A DNA stretch of 64,000 nucleotides from Aquilaria yunnanensis (taxonomy: Eukaryota; Streptophyta; Magnoliopsida; Malvales; Thymelaeaceae). Below the pieces are notes generated by a model. That model made no database searches. It saw only the letters and a list, made by a program, of their open reading frames with translations, and was not told the origin of the DNA. Below, one piece after another: positions 23,272 through 35,730 of the stretch; within the stretch, counting starts at the first letter, position 1, and each line of letters opens with the position of its first letter. The stretch is taken from NCBI GenBank assembly GCA_039654915.1, contig CM077594.1, positions 17,979,001-18,043,000 of the forward strand, in the 5' to 3' direction. A program made the position numbers and the translations under genes.

Positions 23272-24266
23272 AAATCGATGATAGTTTGAGCACTGCCTTT
23301 TCAGATTTTTGTGTAGAGTGTAGGGCCATTTGAACCCCCGACTACTGCTAGAAAATGTCATCTACTGCTAACTCACCTAAGGAAGTGAGGACGAATTTTT
23401 TAGATTTTTTTTCTCTTTATAATCAATGACTATGGTATTTCTTTTAGCAATCGTATTATAAACCCCAACACACACACACACATACTCCTTCAAAATTAAT
23501 TTAAATGGATTGTGAGGTTAATGTTTGTACAAGTGCTAAAAGATGTAGCTATAGCTGTATACTTTGATTTGTGAGAGAGTATTGATTGTAAAGGGTTTCA
23601 AAATTTCGTGTACTGACTTCTCATTAGAAGTTGTGTCACTAAACCAAAAGTTTTTCCTAATAATTGTGTAATTTCAATACAAATAAGAGTCCCGCATTGT
23701 TTTTTAGAATGACGTAAATGCTGAGGGACATGACTCTTTAACCTTTTAAAATTGTGTCTGAGCATCTTTTTTTTTTCCTGTTAACTCGTAATCCTTAACA
23801 CTTTATAATACCTAATTCTGTGTATCAAAAAAGGCTGATTCTTGTGTGCGTCTGGCTTATTTACATCCGTGCCATTATGACATTCTTTCTTTTATAATTA
23901 AAAGTTTGCCATTATTTATACCTATTCTTTTTTTCTCTTTTTTGTCATTTCTTGATCTAACTTTGCCTCAAGAATTAGTTGTTTTGTTTCTTCCTATAGC
24001 TTTGCCTCAAGACTTGCGACTTGCATTGATCGTTCTTTGTTTGTTCAAATTTTATGTAGTGCATATAGCTTTTTTTGTTTATTGCTTTTAGTTTTGAGCT
24101 ATCGACTTGTGTTATGGTTGTACACTTTTTTTTTTTAACTCGTGTTTTTGGTAAATTTGAGTTTTGAAACTCTTGTTTTGTCAGATTATAGTTTTTGTAA
24201 ATGGATTTTGATCTTAGTTTTCTTTTTTTCTTTGCTATTGAAAGAGGTGTTTGCTTTTGGGGTATA
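23272..24266. other. Region between MULE-like element and the FAR1-type gene
   Basis: It includes a possible SINE remnant near 23315-23400 with a B-box-like sequence on the minus strand, and the unclear left boundary of the 12-kb MULE. TTGTTCTTT-like motifs first appear near 24030. No gene was recognised. Confidence 0.4.
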
Positions 24267-24562
24267 ATGGATCTAGATCTGAATGTTTCTCCTCCTTAGT
24301 CATCTGACGTTCTTTGCTCTGTTAACTTAGGTACGAACGTGTTCTTAATATTTATTTTGCATTTCATTTATGAAGATTATATTTGGATTGTCTTTTCATG
24401 TTAGATTTGTTTTTTTTATGTTAGGCTTAATTCCTTCTGTCTCAATTTCTGGTGGTTTAGATTGTGGAGCAGATGTTCAATCTCTGATATCTAATGTTGA
24501 GGGATTTGATTTGGGTGCATTGTCCAATTCTTTGGCGATCTCATATGATATTCCTATTGAAG

Positions 24563-24998
24563 GTATATGTTCTTTTGTATAGCAGTAGATGTTCTTTTTA
24601 AGAATACTATTTGTTGTTTTCTATTTTAGACAATGTTATTTTTTTATTTTTTATATTGGCTTTATATATATATGCTTTTTGGCCTGGCACGTTTGCTTTT
24701 ATGAGTTGGCCTTATTCTTTTTATGGTTTACAATATGTTCTCTTTATGGAATTGATGTTTTGGGTTTTTATGACTCATGACTATGTTCTTTTCTTCATTA
24801 GTGTTTGTACCTTTGTACTTTAGACCTTGTTCTTTTATTTTTCAATATACATTTTTTTAATATACGTTCTTTTATGTGTTTAGCCTTGTTCGTTTATACT
24901 ACAAAGTTTGTTCTTTTAAAAATGTATATATTCTTTTATGTGTTAGATTTTGTTCTTTTTTTATGTTGTATATGTTCTTATAATGGAGCTGTATGTAG
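24563..24998 (+). repeat. TGTTCTTTTA motif array in transposase intron
   Basis: The intron between the second and third exons carries about ten copies of TGTTCTTTT or one-base variants, all in the sense of the transposase gene. Spacing is irregular, about 20-50 bases. Open frames across it are artefacts. Confidence 0.75.
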
Positions 24999-26185
24999 GT
25001 TATTCTAATGATGATGAATTTGAAAGGATTGATATGACTGGTATGAAATTTGGCAGTGAGGATAAAGTATATGAGTATTACAGAAAGTATGGTCTTAGCC
25101 ATGGTTTTGATGTAAGAAAGACTAGGCTTTGTCGTAGGGCAGATGGTTTTTGTTATGGAAAGGAGTTTTACTATTATTGTGCTAGTGAGAAACATAGTTC
25201 TGCGATTGATGGGAGTCATGAAAGGGCTAGTTTTCACTCTAATTGTAAGGCATTTATGAGGTTTAAAATTGATCTGAGTAGTTCTTAGAAGTGTGATAGA
25301 CATGATAGGCAGCATAGTTATACATTTGCTCCACAATATCAGACTCATTTTTTGCATGCTGCGAGCATATAGATGAAAGGAAGAAGAATATGTAGATGTA
25401 TTTCATGTAAATTGGTATTCGAGCTATATATGCATTCAGGATAATGTATTAAGAATGCGGACGTATTGAGTCTATTGGGTTTGTGAAGAAGGATTTATAC
25501 AATTTTTTTACCCATGAAAAGTCAATTCAGATTGGGAGTGCTGATGTGCAATTATTGCTTGATTGTTTTAAAGAAAAATGTATTTGTAATGGCAATTTTT
25601 ACGATCAATATCAAGTTATTGACGGTCGTTTGGGTAATTTTATATGGAGAGATTCACGTATGTATGAAGATTATTAGTGCTTTAGTGATGCTGTTGTTTT
25701 TTATACAACATATAGAACAAATATGTGTGGTCTCATATGTGCCCCCTTTGTTGGAGAAAACAATCACAAGCAGATTGTTATTTTTGGTTTTGGCTTCTTG
25801 ATCAACGAAGAGAATAAGACATTTGGGTGGTTGTTTGATCGATTTTTAGAGAGTATGGGAGGTGTTCAACCATCAACTTTTATGATAGATCAAGATCCAG
25901 CCATTATGTTTGCTATTGAGAGACATTTACCTAGTTCTAAGCATAGATTGTTCCTATCGCATATTTCACAGAATGCATGAAAACATTTAGGGTGGTTAAT
26001 GAATAGCAGTAAAGAATTTTCTAGACCTTTGACTCGGTGTGTTTATGATTGTATTATTGTTCAGAAGTTTATTAAAATGTGGTCAAATATGATTAAGACA
26101 TTTGGTTTAGAAGGTAATTATTGGCTCGAGAGTATATTTACATTGCGGGAGAAGTGGTGCCCTGCCTATTGCAGAGATGTTTTTT

Positions 26186-26590
26186 CAACAGCTAATTTCC
26201 CATATCTTAATGTGTCTATTCTTTTACAGATTTCTGTATGTTCTTTTATGAAATGTTGCTTGTTCTTTTTATATTCATTTTTGTTACCTTGTATTTGTCC
26301 TTTCATGAGCTAGTGCAGGTTCTTTTATGTTTACTTATATGTTCTTTTTGTATTGTTATGTTTGTTCTTTCAGTACTTACTTTATTTTCTTTTACTTGCT
26401 ATATATGTATGTTGTTTTATAGATTGTTGTATGTTCTTTTGTCAATTAGTGTTTGTTCTTTCAGTAAAATATCTACAATGTTTTTGTTACTGGTATATGT
26501 TCTTTTATGAATTAATGCATGTTCTTTCATTCGTTAGTTAGTGTTCTTTTATGAATTGATGTATGTTATTTTTGTAGTTATATTGTTAAC
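26186..26590 (+). repeat. TGTTCTTTTA motif array, second transposase intron
   Basis: At least ten copies of TATGTTCTTTTATGAATTG-like units lie in 400 bases, all in gene sense. Most neighbouring copies are about 20-40 bases apart. The array separates the transposase core from the C-terminal SWIM segment. Confidence 0.8.
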
Positions 26591-27399
26591 CCAGAAAAGT
26601 AAAAGTACAAATCACATGTTGAATGAGATTTGCAACAACTAGACATCACTTTTGTCAATGTTTCATTTGATTGAACAGAGAATTAGAGAATGAAGAGACG
26701 GTGAGGTTGGTGAAGATTTTCATAACTGATGGTCATTGAGTGTGAAGTTTCATTGTTCGCTTTTGAAGCATGTTGTTGATGTATATGCATTTCATATCTA
26801 TAAAAAGTTTAAATATGAGCTTGAGATTGGTTCTTTTGTTGATTACAAGTTGTTAAGTGAGGTTAATGGTGTTTCTGAGTATAAAGTTGCAAATCAAGAT
26901 TCTGAAGGACATTACTGCCTGATGTCTTTTACAAACACTGATTTGATTACGGTAAATTGTTCATGTAAGCATTTTCAGGAGATGGGGTGGTTTTATTTGC
27001 ATATCCTCAAAATTATGTTACAACAATTCCTACTGCGTATATTGTTAGAAGGTGGACAAATAATGTTAGAGCTGGTAAGTGTATTGATACTAAGGATGGT
27101 GGAACTAATGATAAGTTTTTTAGCATATTTTAGAGGAACAAGTTGATGAAAGATATATCTGATGTTGTGATTTCATGTCAAGAAATTGAGGAGGCAAGGC
27201 ATTTATGTGAACAGTGGGTCACAGATTTGAGTATAAAGGTAAGAGCTTATTTGAGTTCAAACCAAGCAATGGATCCTAGCATTAGTTGTGTTTCTAGGGT
27301 TGATGAGTCTAGAATACATAACCCATTACCTGTTAGGATGAAAAGGCGCAGCAAGAAGCAGATTCAGAGTTGTGTTGAAAAGCAGTCGAAGAAGTAGTT

Positions 27400-28128
27400 T
27401 CATTTATTTCTTTATTCTTTTGTAGTCAACAATTTGTTCTTTTATGGGGAGCTGTATGTTCTTCTATGAAATTGTATATGATTGTTTACAAAGGAATAAC
27501 ATTTTCATACAAGTGTTATGAATATATAGTGAAAACAAATAGTATAAGATAAAGGTACAAACAGTATAAGATAAAGGTACAAACAGGTTGTGATGTAAGA
27601 ACAAATAGTTACATTAAAATGAATAGTTGTTCTTTTTAGTTTAGATGTTTGTTTCTTTAGATAATACTATATGCTCCTTTTTATATTTTATGTTTGTTCT
27701 TTTTCATAAAAAAGGAATGAGTAATTTGTAAAATAACATAACTCTATTTCTAAAAGAACAAAGAGAAAACTTGAAAAAAATAGGCCGTTTTCAAGAAATA
27801 AGAACTTATAAACAGCTAAAATAAAAAATGTTAAGATCTAATACAACATGAACTTGCACAAAAAAGAATACAGAGAGGCTATTAAAATAAAAAATCAAGA
27901 AAATAAAAAGAAAAATTAATATCACTGAAAAGAACATGCAATATCTTGTAAAAAAAAGCATAGAAGATAACATGAAATAACAAAAAACTTCATTGCCAAA
28001 AGAACAATAATTTCTTTAATATTCGTATGTTTTTCATAGAAGAATATACATAATCTACAAAGAAACAAACAGTATAGATTAAAAGACCCTACATAGAAGT
28101 ATAACAGGTGACCTAATAGTTTGTTTTT
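27400..28128. repeat. Convergent intergenic DNA where the motif changes strand
   Basis: Near the end of the plus-strand gene the motif reads TGTTCTTTT (27425-27710). Towards the minus-strand gene it reads AAAAGAAC (27740-28010), with some mixing near 27590-27630. No gene lies between. Confidence 0.65.
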
Positions 28129-28949
28129 CTACTGTCCTATGGCTTGAAGCACTTGATTTCTTCTGGTGTGGTGCTCCGAAAAAAGAAGTTCTACTGCAAT
28201 CTTGATGTGATGAATCACCATTCCGTTATTTGGTCCTAAGTCATAATCAAACCGCTTCCCTTCATAAAGTTCCATGTATCTACATGTGAAAATTCCGCAA
28301 TCAACTCTGTTTAACTTATATGCATTTTTCTTGCTAGCTTTACGCATGACATCTTTCCAAAGTAGCTTCACACGTGAACGTTTGAAGATTGTTATTGGAT
28401 ATTTGAATTTGATATTGTTTACGTTATAGTAGGAGTTGAATATTATCATCTGAGACAAGAAGAAAAAAAACAATGATCTTTCAAAACAAAAGAACAAGAG
28501 GTAACACATAAAAGAACAGATAAATGGACCAGAGATTGAGCGATTTACGAGGGCACTCCTTATCCTCTTGTATTTTGCTTGTACTATTTACAGTTTGTCA
28601 ATTGACTTGACTTTTCTAGCCTTCATATCAAACAGTAAAATGAAGTAGTGTTCACGTTAGATGACTGGAAAAAATATCTACATCAAAGTAAAATTATACT
28701 TTAGATAACAATAACAAATAATATACACTAACATACATAGAATAACAATAACAAATAAATTCTACGAGTTCATATTCTTTGAGTGGCTGTAAATTTTGGC
28801 TTGCAATCCAGTTTGTCAATGTTTCAATTCCCGTTTGTTTAATCTCCTCAACAACAACTGTATTCTTCTTTTGATTTTTAGCATTATCCAAGATATTCAG
28901 GGCAGTGTCCTTGTGAAAATGAACAAAGACACACGGAAGAATGAGCAAA

Positions 28950-29170
28950 TGAACTCAGCCAACTAAAAATAGAAACAGTAACATGCAAAAGGACAAACAG
29001 AAGCATAAAGAAGAATAAACAGTATCATGAAAAGAAACAGACAAGAATATCCAAAAGAACATATTGATAAAAGAACATACAAAAACAAACACTGATAAAA
29101 GAAAGAACAAACATAGAATTCTAAAAAAACAAACAATAACATGTGAAAAAATAAAGTCAAATAGTGGTTT
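28950..29170 (-). repeat. TAAAAGAACA array, Ulp1 gene intron
   Basis: Repeated AAAAGAACA and AAAGAACAAACA blocks, in the sense of the minus-strand gene as TGTTCTTTT, separate the exons at 29330-29180 and 28948-28700. Confidence 0.7.
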
Positions 29171-29399
29171 AGGATTATTGATAAGAAAGTAGTGATGAAA
29201 GCCTTTTTATTGTGAGGACTCTAGTTTTCCTTCTTGTTTATTAGGGATATCCACACGTGTACAATTTGTACTTTAATGCAACCTTCACCAAGCAATGTTG
29301 CAAATGTGTCCCTTAGCACCGAATTACCAAAAATTTAAATCAAAATTGAACTGCATATTATAGAAGTTGAACTGCATATTATAAATCACAAGTAATATA

Positions 29400-29686
29400 T
29401 GCAAGGCATGAAAATGTAAAAAAAAAATAGGCCTTTCGAAAAGAATAAACAATGCTTTTTAAAAGAAACAAAAAACAAACGCATCAAAGAAGAAGACACA
29501 AAGTATCACATCAAAAGAACAAACACTTAAGTAACAAAGAACAAACCATGCCTTCTAAAAGAACAAACACAAAGACAAAAAGGAACAAAAAATATCTTCT
29601 CAAAGAATAAACAATGCTTTCTAAAAGAACAAATATGCCTTTTTAAAAGAACAAATACCAAGGGAGAAAAGAACAAACAAGGTCAT
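29400..29686 (-). repeat. AAAAGAACA array with higher-order block, cut by a solo LTR
   Basis: Contains the block running from ATGCAAGGCATGAA through CATCAAAAGAACAAACACTT, also found at 9870-10030 and 34980-35150. The array is interrupted at 29686 by the solo LTR and resumes at 31599 with GTCATGTATAAGAACAAACA. Confidence 0.75.
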
Positions 29687-31598
29687 TGATAAGCTTATAT
29701 TTATTTCTTTCATATTTAGTACTCCATCCGTTTTACAATAGTTTGCCTCTATTCCTTTTTTGGCAGTTTCAAAATAATTGTCCCCTTTCTATCTTTCCAA
29801 ATAAGGTAACTTTTTTATTATTTTATATATATTTCATTTATTGAAATGAGAGAAAGTTGAGAAAGTTAAAGAGTGAAAGTACGTAGGGCCCATTAAAAAG
29901 TAGATAAGTACATGTACTTTAGATAAAAATAAATAAACTAATAGTTTTATATTAAAAGAAAGAAGTAAAAAGTAAAGAATTCTTAATTTGCGTGCATTAT
30001 CAAAGAGGACAGATTTTATGAGACGGAGGGAGTATGTTTTAATATGGTTTGAACCTTAAAGATATATTTTGAGTATATTTTGTAGCTTAGAGCATATCTG
30101 AACTCAATTGATTGAAAGTGGATTTAATTGCAATTTTACAAGTTTTAAGTTGTTTGTGTTCTTTCAGGATTTTGACAAATTGGTGATATTTCGGTAGAAA
30201 AATCATATCTTGAGCTAAAGAGATCGGAATTGAGTGATTCTTAATTCATTGGAAAGGTAACATCTGGAGCTACAAATCACATTTAGACCATAAAACCCAG
30301 TTTGCACGTTAAGCGGGTCAAATTCAGCTTCAAAGTCCCGATTTGCGAGTCATCCTTGGTTCGGAGGCAGTTGCTGTATTTTGGGTATATCTTTGGCTGT
30401 AAATGTCCGTTTTATGCGATTCAAGTGTCATTCCGAAGCTAAGAAAGATCTTTGCAACTTTCATGCTTTGAGTTTTGATAAATAATGACTTTATCAAGGT
30501 CGAATCTCAGCTTGAAATTACTGCTACTGTTCTGGAGCATTGCTTGGCTGACAACTTTAAAACCTTCTAGTTAGTTTAAATCTTTTTATTTGTTTGGGGT
30601 ACTTTTGTAACAATATAGGAAGTTTATGGAGTTTTTTGGATCTAACCATATTAAGTTAATTTTATAAAATGGGACCAAGGGCTGCACGACTCTCCCTCTC
30701 TGGCTAGTGGCTACCACCACCCCTTTCCTTCCCCAACTCTTTTTATGTTCTTTTCTTGTTTGTTTTCTTTTTTTTTTAGTGTTTTTTTTTATCCTTGGTT
30801 GAAAGAGACTGAAACCCCAAATTTTTCAGCACTGTGAGATCAAAGCTATTTTTATTCATTCAATTAATATTTTGAGTATTAGATGTTTTTCTAGGATTAA
30901 TTTTATGATTATTTCGTTTATACGCTAAGAGGCCTACTAGTTGTTATTCGAATTTAATCTACTACCAGGTTAGAAATCAAATCCATAATTGTTTGGTTTC
31001 TCTAATCTGTGAAGCAACTGAGGTTTAGTGATTTGCTACGTCAGAAATCATTAGGTCTTAGGGAGAACATTCAAATAAATTAAATACAGCCGCTTTTGTT
31101 TGTGTTATTTAGTTTCATCGACCTCTCTAATTTTTAATGCAATTGTTAAATTAAATCAAAGTGCTTATCTTAGATTGCTTAGCAATTAGGCTTAATTAGA
31201 TTACTTGTTTTTTTATTAACTAGGACTAAGGAAAGATAGGAAGATAGCTCTAACGATGAATATTCAATGTCTTGGTTGATCTATCTATGCATCGATAATC
31301 AGTTGTAGGAATTCGGCAGTGGATGTTGACTGATGCCAAGGTTTGAATTCTTGATTGTTTTGTTGGTTTCTTACTTGATAGGTTTTTTAATTTTTGTTCT
31401 CTAATCATTTATTTTATTTTATTTCATTTTTTATTGCGAACAATTCCCCCTATCTTTTATTCTAAGTTTTCTGTTAGAAAGCTTTCGGTTAAGAAATTTC
31501 CCTTGGGATTCAACTTGGTTTTTACTATATTACAAATTTATTTATTTTGAGTTGTCAGTGATACCAGAATTATTTTTGGCAGTTTCAACGACTAACCA
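29687..31598 (+). mobile_element. Solo LTR (Ty3/Gypsy-type family), nested in the MULE
   Basis: It begins TGATAAGCTTATATTTATT and ends CGACTAACCA, with a perfect 5-bp duplication GTCAT at 29682-29686 and 31599-31603. The sequence matches the LTRs of the element at 44348-48715 and the solo LTR at 54228-55782, in opposite orientation. Without the Stowaway MITE it is about 1.6 kb, the same as the other copies. There is no internal region. Confidence 0.9.
29722..30032. mobile_element. Stowaway MITE inside the solo LTR
   Basis: Ends are CTCCATCCGTTTTACAATAG and, in reverse complement, CTCCCTCCGTCTCATAAAAT, flanked by TA (29720-29721 and 30033-30034). Comparison with the other LTR copies shows the uninterrupted site TTTAGTATGTTTT, confirming precise insertion at TA. 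Confidence 0.93.
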
Positions 31599-31837
31599 GT
31601 CATGTATAAGAACAAACAAAACTGATTTCAAAACTTGTTTGGTAGTATATTAAATTTACAGGATTTATACCTAATTAAAAGGGCCTTATCTACAACTTTA
31701 ATTTCAAGGTCTATAAGCTTTTCAGAAGGTGCATGTGTAGCATACTTTGTGATGAATTCATTATTGAATGAAGCTAATGTCTCTTGTAGGTAGGGTAGCT
31801 ACTTGTGGTTCATTGGTTTATTCATTCAAAGTATTTG

Positions 31838-32049
31838 CTAGAGGCAATGACGGGGACAATAGGGGGGTTGGGGGGTGCCCGACCCCCTTAATTTTTTATA
31901 AATTATATATATTAATCATATATATATATATATGTAAAAATAAAGCTAAAACAAACCATTTTCTTTACTATGGTCCCCATTAATTTTTTAATATTTTTAA
32001 AATTAAGTTCGGCCCCCTTTAACTTAAAATTCTGGCTTCGCCCCTGGCT
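31838..32049. mobile_element. Small MITE-like insert, possibly hAT
   Basis: The right end in reverse complement reads CAGGGGCGAAGCCAG, a common plant hAT terminus. The left end is TAGAGGCAATGACGG, followed by a G-rich and a C-rich stretch. It breaks an exon-like piece of the Ulp1-type gene. No clean 8-bp duplication was found. Confidence 0.5.
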
Positions 32050-32339
32050 GAAAGTCTTAATATTGGGAGCTCAGTCAGGAGTTTTGATATGGGAGAGTTG
32101 GCAGCAACATTAACAATTGGAGAGTCTGACAGCAATGTGAAGTCTAGCATTTCATCCAAGTAATTCACAGGTTCTGCAAGGAAAATGTAAAAGATCATGT
32201 GTAATGCAAAAAAGAAAACAATCATTAACATATATGAAAATTAATAGTAAAAGAAAAGAACCTAACTCTTATTTGTCTCTTCTTGTTTCTTGGTCTGAAT
32301 AGCAACCCATTCTTGTTTTTCTTCAACAATTTTTCCAGC

Positions 32340-32900
32340 ACCTTTTCATGTACATATGGTAAAAGAACAATCAGAGAAGTCTAAAAGAATAAAAAGTAAC
32401 ACATAAAAGAGCATACAAAAATGTAAAAAAGAACAAATAGTGAAGTCTAAAAGAACAAAAAGTAACACATAAAAAAACATACAAGAACATACAAGAACAT
32501 AAAAGAAAACAAACAGTGATAAAAGAAAGAACAAATAGAAAATAACATAAAGTAATTTATTTTTTTACCAGCCTCTTCATGTTGTGTTTCATTTCTTTTC
32601 CCTTCATGGTTTCCATGAATTGATTCATGTTGTTCATTCAACAAATTACTAGGCTTGTGTGAAAAGAGGAATGAAATCTTCTATGTCTTTGTATGTTTGT
32701 CTTTAACTGGTTTTTCTGGAGCTTGAACTAGGTTAGGAAAAGAACAAACAAGAACATTAAAAATAATTAACACTGATACAAGAAAGAACAAACAGAGAAG
32801 TCTAAAAGAGCAAACAATAATGTATAAAAGAATAAACAAGAACATCAAAAGGAATAGACACTGATATAAGAAAAAACAAACAAAAATGAACAAATGGTAA
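32340..32900 (-). repeat. TAAAAGAACA arrays in Ulp1 gene introns
   Basis: Two blocks (32350-32555 and 32740-32895) of AAAAGAACAAACA repeats surround a short possible exon near 32570-32740. Orientation is again sense TGTTCTTTT for the minus-strand gene. Confidence 0.7.
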
Positions 32901-33529
32901 TTTATTTATTTCTACTAGGCTTTTCATGCTGTGTTTTAAATTTATTTTGTTCATTGCCTCCTTACTTCCCTTGTTGCTTTGGCTGCTGATAACTGTCATC
33001 ATCGTCATCACTGTCATGATCATGTTGCAGGAGATCATCAAAACATATATCCTCTTCATTTATCTGATCATCCTATTATTCTCCATCATCATCAAAGCCT
33101 CTTTTTACAGCACCGATAAACAATATGTGTGTTTTGTTGTTTTTGCTTGTCTTTATGGTTATGTGAATCGTTCTTTTTCATGCTCCCACAACTGTGTCAA
33201 CTCATGAATTTGGTTTAGGGCAGTTGAATTGAACTGAAAGTCAGATGGCCCTCCTTGTGCAGGTGTCCTCATTGCCATGTATTCAATAATAATTGTTGTC
33301 TGGTCATGGTAGGCATTCATGGCATCTTTCATGGCCTTAAAAAAATCCCAATTGGCATCCACAGCCCTATTTGCATGCTGTAACACAACATCAATAAGTT
33401 CCTCAAATCTTTCAACCTCTTGTGAGGCTAATTCTCCATGTGCATGTTCTTCAGCCTTTCTAGATATGTTCTACAAGTTTTCCTCTCTTTTTTTCTAATG
33501 GTGGCAACTAGTAGATCATCCGCCACTTA

Positions 33530-33765
33530 AACATAAAAAACAAGTTATACAACAAACAACAAAATATAAAAAAAAAAGTGATATAACAAACAAAAAATAG
33601 ATAATTCTAAAAGAACAAAGAGTAATATGTAAAAGAACAGACAAAAACGTGAAAAAGAACAAACACTAATACAAAAGGAACAAACAACAAAATATATAAA
33701 CAGTAACATATAAAAGAATAAACAATAACAAACAAGTCTAAAAGGACAAACAGTGTCACCTTTCC
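33530..33765 (-). repeat. AAAAGAACA array, Ulp1 gene intron
   Basis: About 230 bases of AAAGAACA and AACAAACA repeats between the coiled exon at 33530-33180 and the exon at 33906-33776. Confidence 0.7.
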
Positions 33766-34619
33766 TAATCCAAAGGAATCTACAGCTTTCTCTTAGTTGA
33801 TTCTTTGGATGATTAATTTGCTATCCCATCCAGACACTCTTAGTATCTGTCTAGGAACAGTTGGTTGGCCCTTCATTCAAAATCTATCAAAGTATAGTTG
33901 CTGCGAATGATATTTTTAGAATTAATTAGTTGTAACAATAGCAAGCTAATAATGTTATGACATGATGAGAGGAATACCTAAAGGAGAAGGATGCACCCAC
34001 CAATGTTGGCCATTGAACTTTTCCTCTTGTATTTTTTAATTGATGAAACAAAGGAATCAATCAAGTACTGAGCCCAGTTCATATTCTTGACAATTGATAA
34101 ATCCATAATTGCTTTCACAACTATCCATTTGCAGTCATTTGCTTTTGCTGTTGGAGCAATTAGATGTGTAACAATGAAGACAATAAAGTTCTTCTTGAAA
34201 TTCTCTCATTCCTCTTTCTCCTGAAGAATTACTTCCCTTAGTTACCTTGGGTGTGGGGATTAGCCACCAAATTACTGTGGCCAAGAAGCAAATAAGAGGG
34301 CTCGATCAGAATTTGGGGTGAAGAACATGTCATATGTTTGCACAATGATTTGCCCAAAGGGTATCCCAGACAATACATGGGCATCAGCAGTGTCAATCTC
34401 AATCTCCCTCTTGTTTGGAATAGATAGAGTCAACGAGTTACAGTCAAAGGCAGAGATTAAAAAGTTTATCAGCTCCTGCCTAATAGTGATCTCGAGAATA
34501 TGGAAAAGCCTATCCAACCCAAGCTCCGCTATAGCATTTTTCTATTCAAGGTTGTGTGATATTATCTGCATTAGCTCATGAACTTGGAATGCAGAGTTCC
34601 TGGGTGTAAAAGATGACCT

Positions 34620-35730
34620 ATAGCAAACAATGAAATAAATATTTACTGTAAGAGAACAAACAAGTAGGAAAAAAAGAACAAACACGAAGGAAAAGAAAAA
34701 CAAACAATGTTTTCTAAAAAAACAAATATGCCCTTCTAAAAAAAAATATGCTCTTCTAAAAGAACAAATATCAAAAGATAAAAGAATAAGTAGTTTACAG
34801 AAACAAGGTTATGTATAAGAATAAACACTTAAGTAACAAAAAATAAACGTATAAAAAAAAGAACAAACAATGTCTTCTAAAAGAACAAACATGTAGATAA
34901 GAAAAAAAAAACATTGCATTCCAAAAGAACAAATAGGCCAGTAAGTATAAACACCAAAGCACAAAAGAACAAGTAATTTATGCAAGGCACGAACATGTAA
35001 AAAAACAAATATGCCATTCTAGAAGAACAAACAAGGCTTTCTAAAAGAACAGAAAACAAACACATAAAAAAAGAAGACAAACAATACCTCATCAAAAGAA
35101 CAAACACTTAAGTAACAAAGAACAAACAATGCCTTCTAAAAGAACAAATATACCCTTTTAAAAAAGCAAACACCAAGGGACAAAAGAACAAACAGGGTCA
35201 TATATAAGAACAAAAATGTTTTTTATAAAAACAAATACATGAGTAACAAAGAACAAACAATGACTTCTAAAAGAACAAACAGACACTTTTAAAAGAAAAA
35301 ACACCAAGGAACAAAAGTACATCAGCTCATGATTTTATAATAGCATTAGTTAAGAGAAAAAACATTCATAAAAAAAAACAAACAGGTAGACAAGAAAAAA
35401 CATGTAGATAAGAAAGAACAAACAATACCTTCTAAAAGAACAAACAGGTTGACAAGAAAGAACAAACAATACCTTCTAAAAGAACAAACAGGTTGACAAG
35501 AAAGAACAAACAATACCTTTTAAAAGAACAAACAGGCACTCCTAAACAAACTAACATCAAAGAACAAAAGAACGAAAATGTAAAAGAATAAACAAGGCTT
35601 TCTAAAAGAACAGAAAACAAACAGATCTAAAGAAGACAAACAATGCCTCGTCAAAAGAACAAACACATTCACCTTTGAAGAAGACAGAAGAACATACGGA
35701 TACCGTTAAAAGAACAAAAATGAGAAGTAC
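34620..35730 (-). repeat. Largest AAAAGAACA array, first intron of Ulp1-type gene
   Basis: About 1.1 kb of 20-22 bp units, including near-perfect tandem copies at 35400-35530 of a 50-55 bp unit containing AACAGGTTGACAAGAAAG. The array corresponds segment by segment to 8820-10050. It separates the basic first exon from the N-terminal domain exon. Confidence 0.85.

Larger units (their letters stand above)
24267..27397 (+). pseudogene. FAR1/MURA-type MULE transposase, broken
   Basis: Probable exons are 24267-24330, 24425-24562 and 24999 to about 26180, then about 26600-27397. The first two junctions keep the frame. From 24999 a FAR1-type DNA-binding domain is readable. The MULE transposase core follows at about 25483-26180, with ICAPFVGENNHK and MIDQDPAIM motifs. 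A SWIM-type segment NCSCKHF lies near 26960, and the end is basic. Damage is extensive: stops occur at about 24297, 25286, 25675 and 25978, and there are frameshifts near 25380-25480 and 27010. The first catalytic Asp, expected in the FDTTYRTN motif, is Tyr (FYTTYRTN). The second half of the SWIM finger also lacks its Cys. The gaps at 24563-24998 and 26186-26590 are packed with TGTTCTTTTA repeats. In life it would cut and insert the element's ends. It is not functional here. Confidence 0.85.

Noticed and set aside
24589..25008. Plus-strand frames rich in Phe, Tyr and Val near the FAR1-type gene
   Set aside because: They lie in the motif-filled intron and have no domain.
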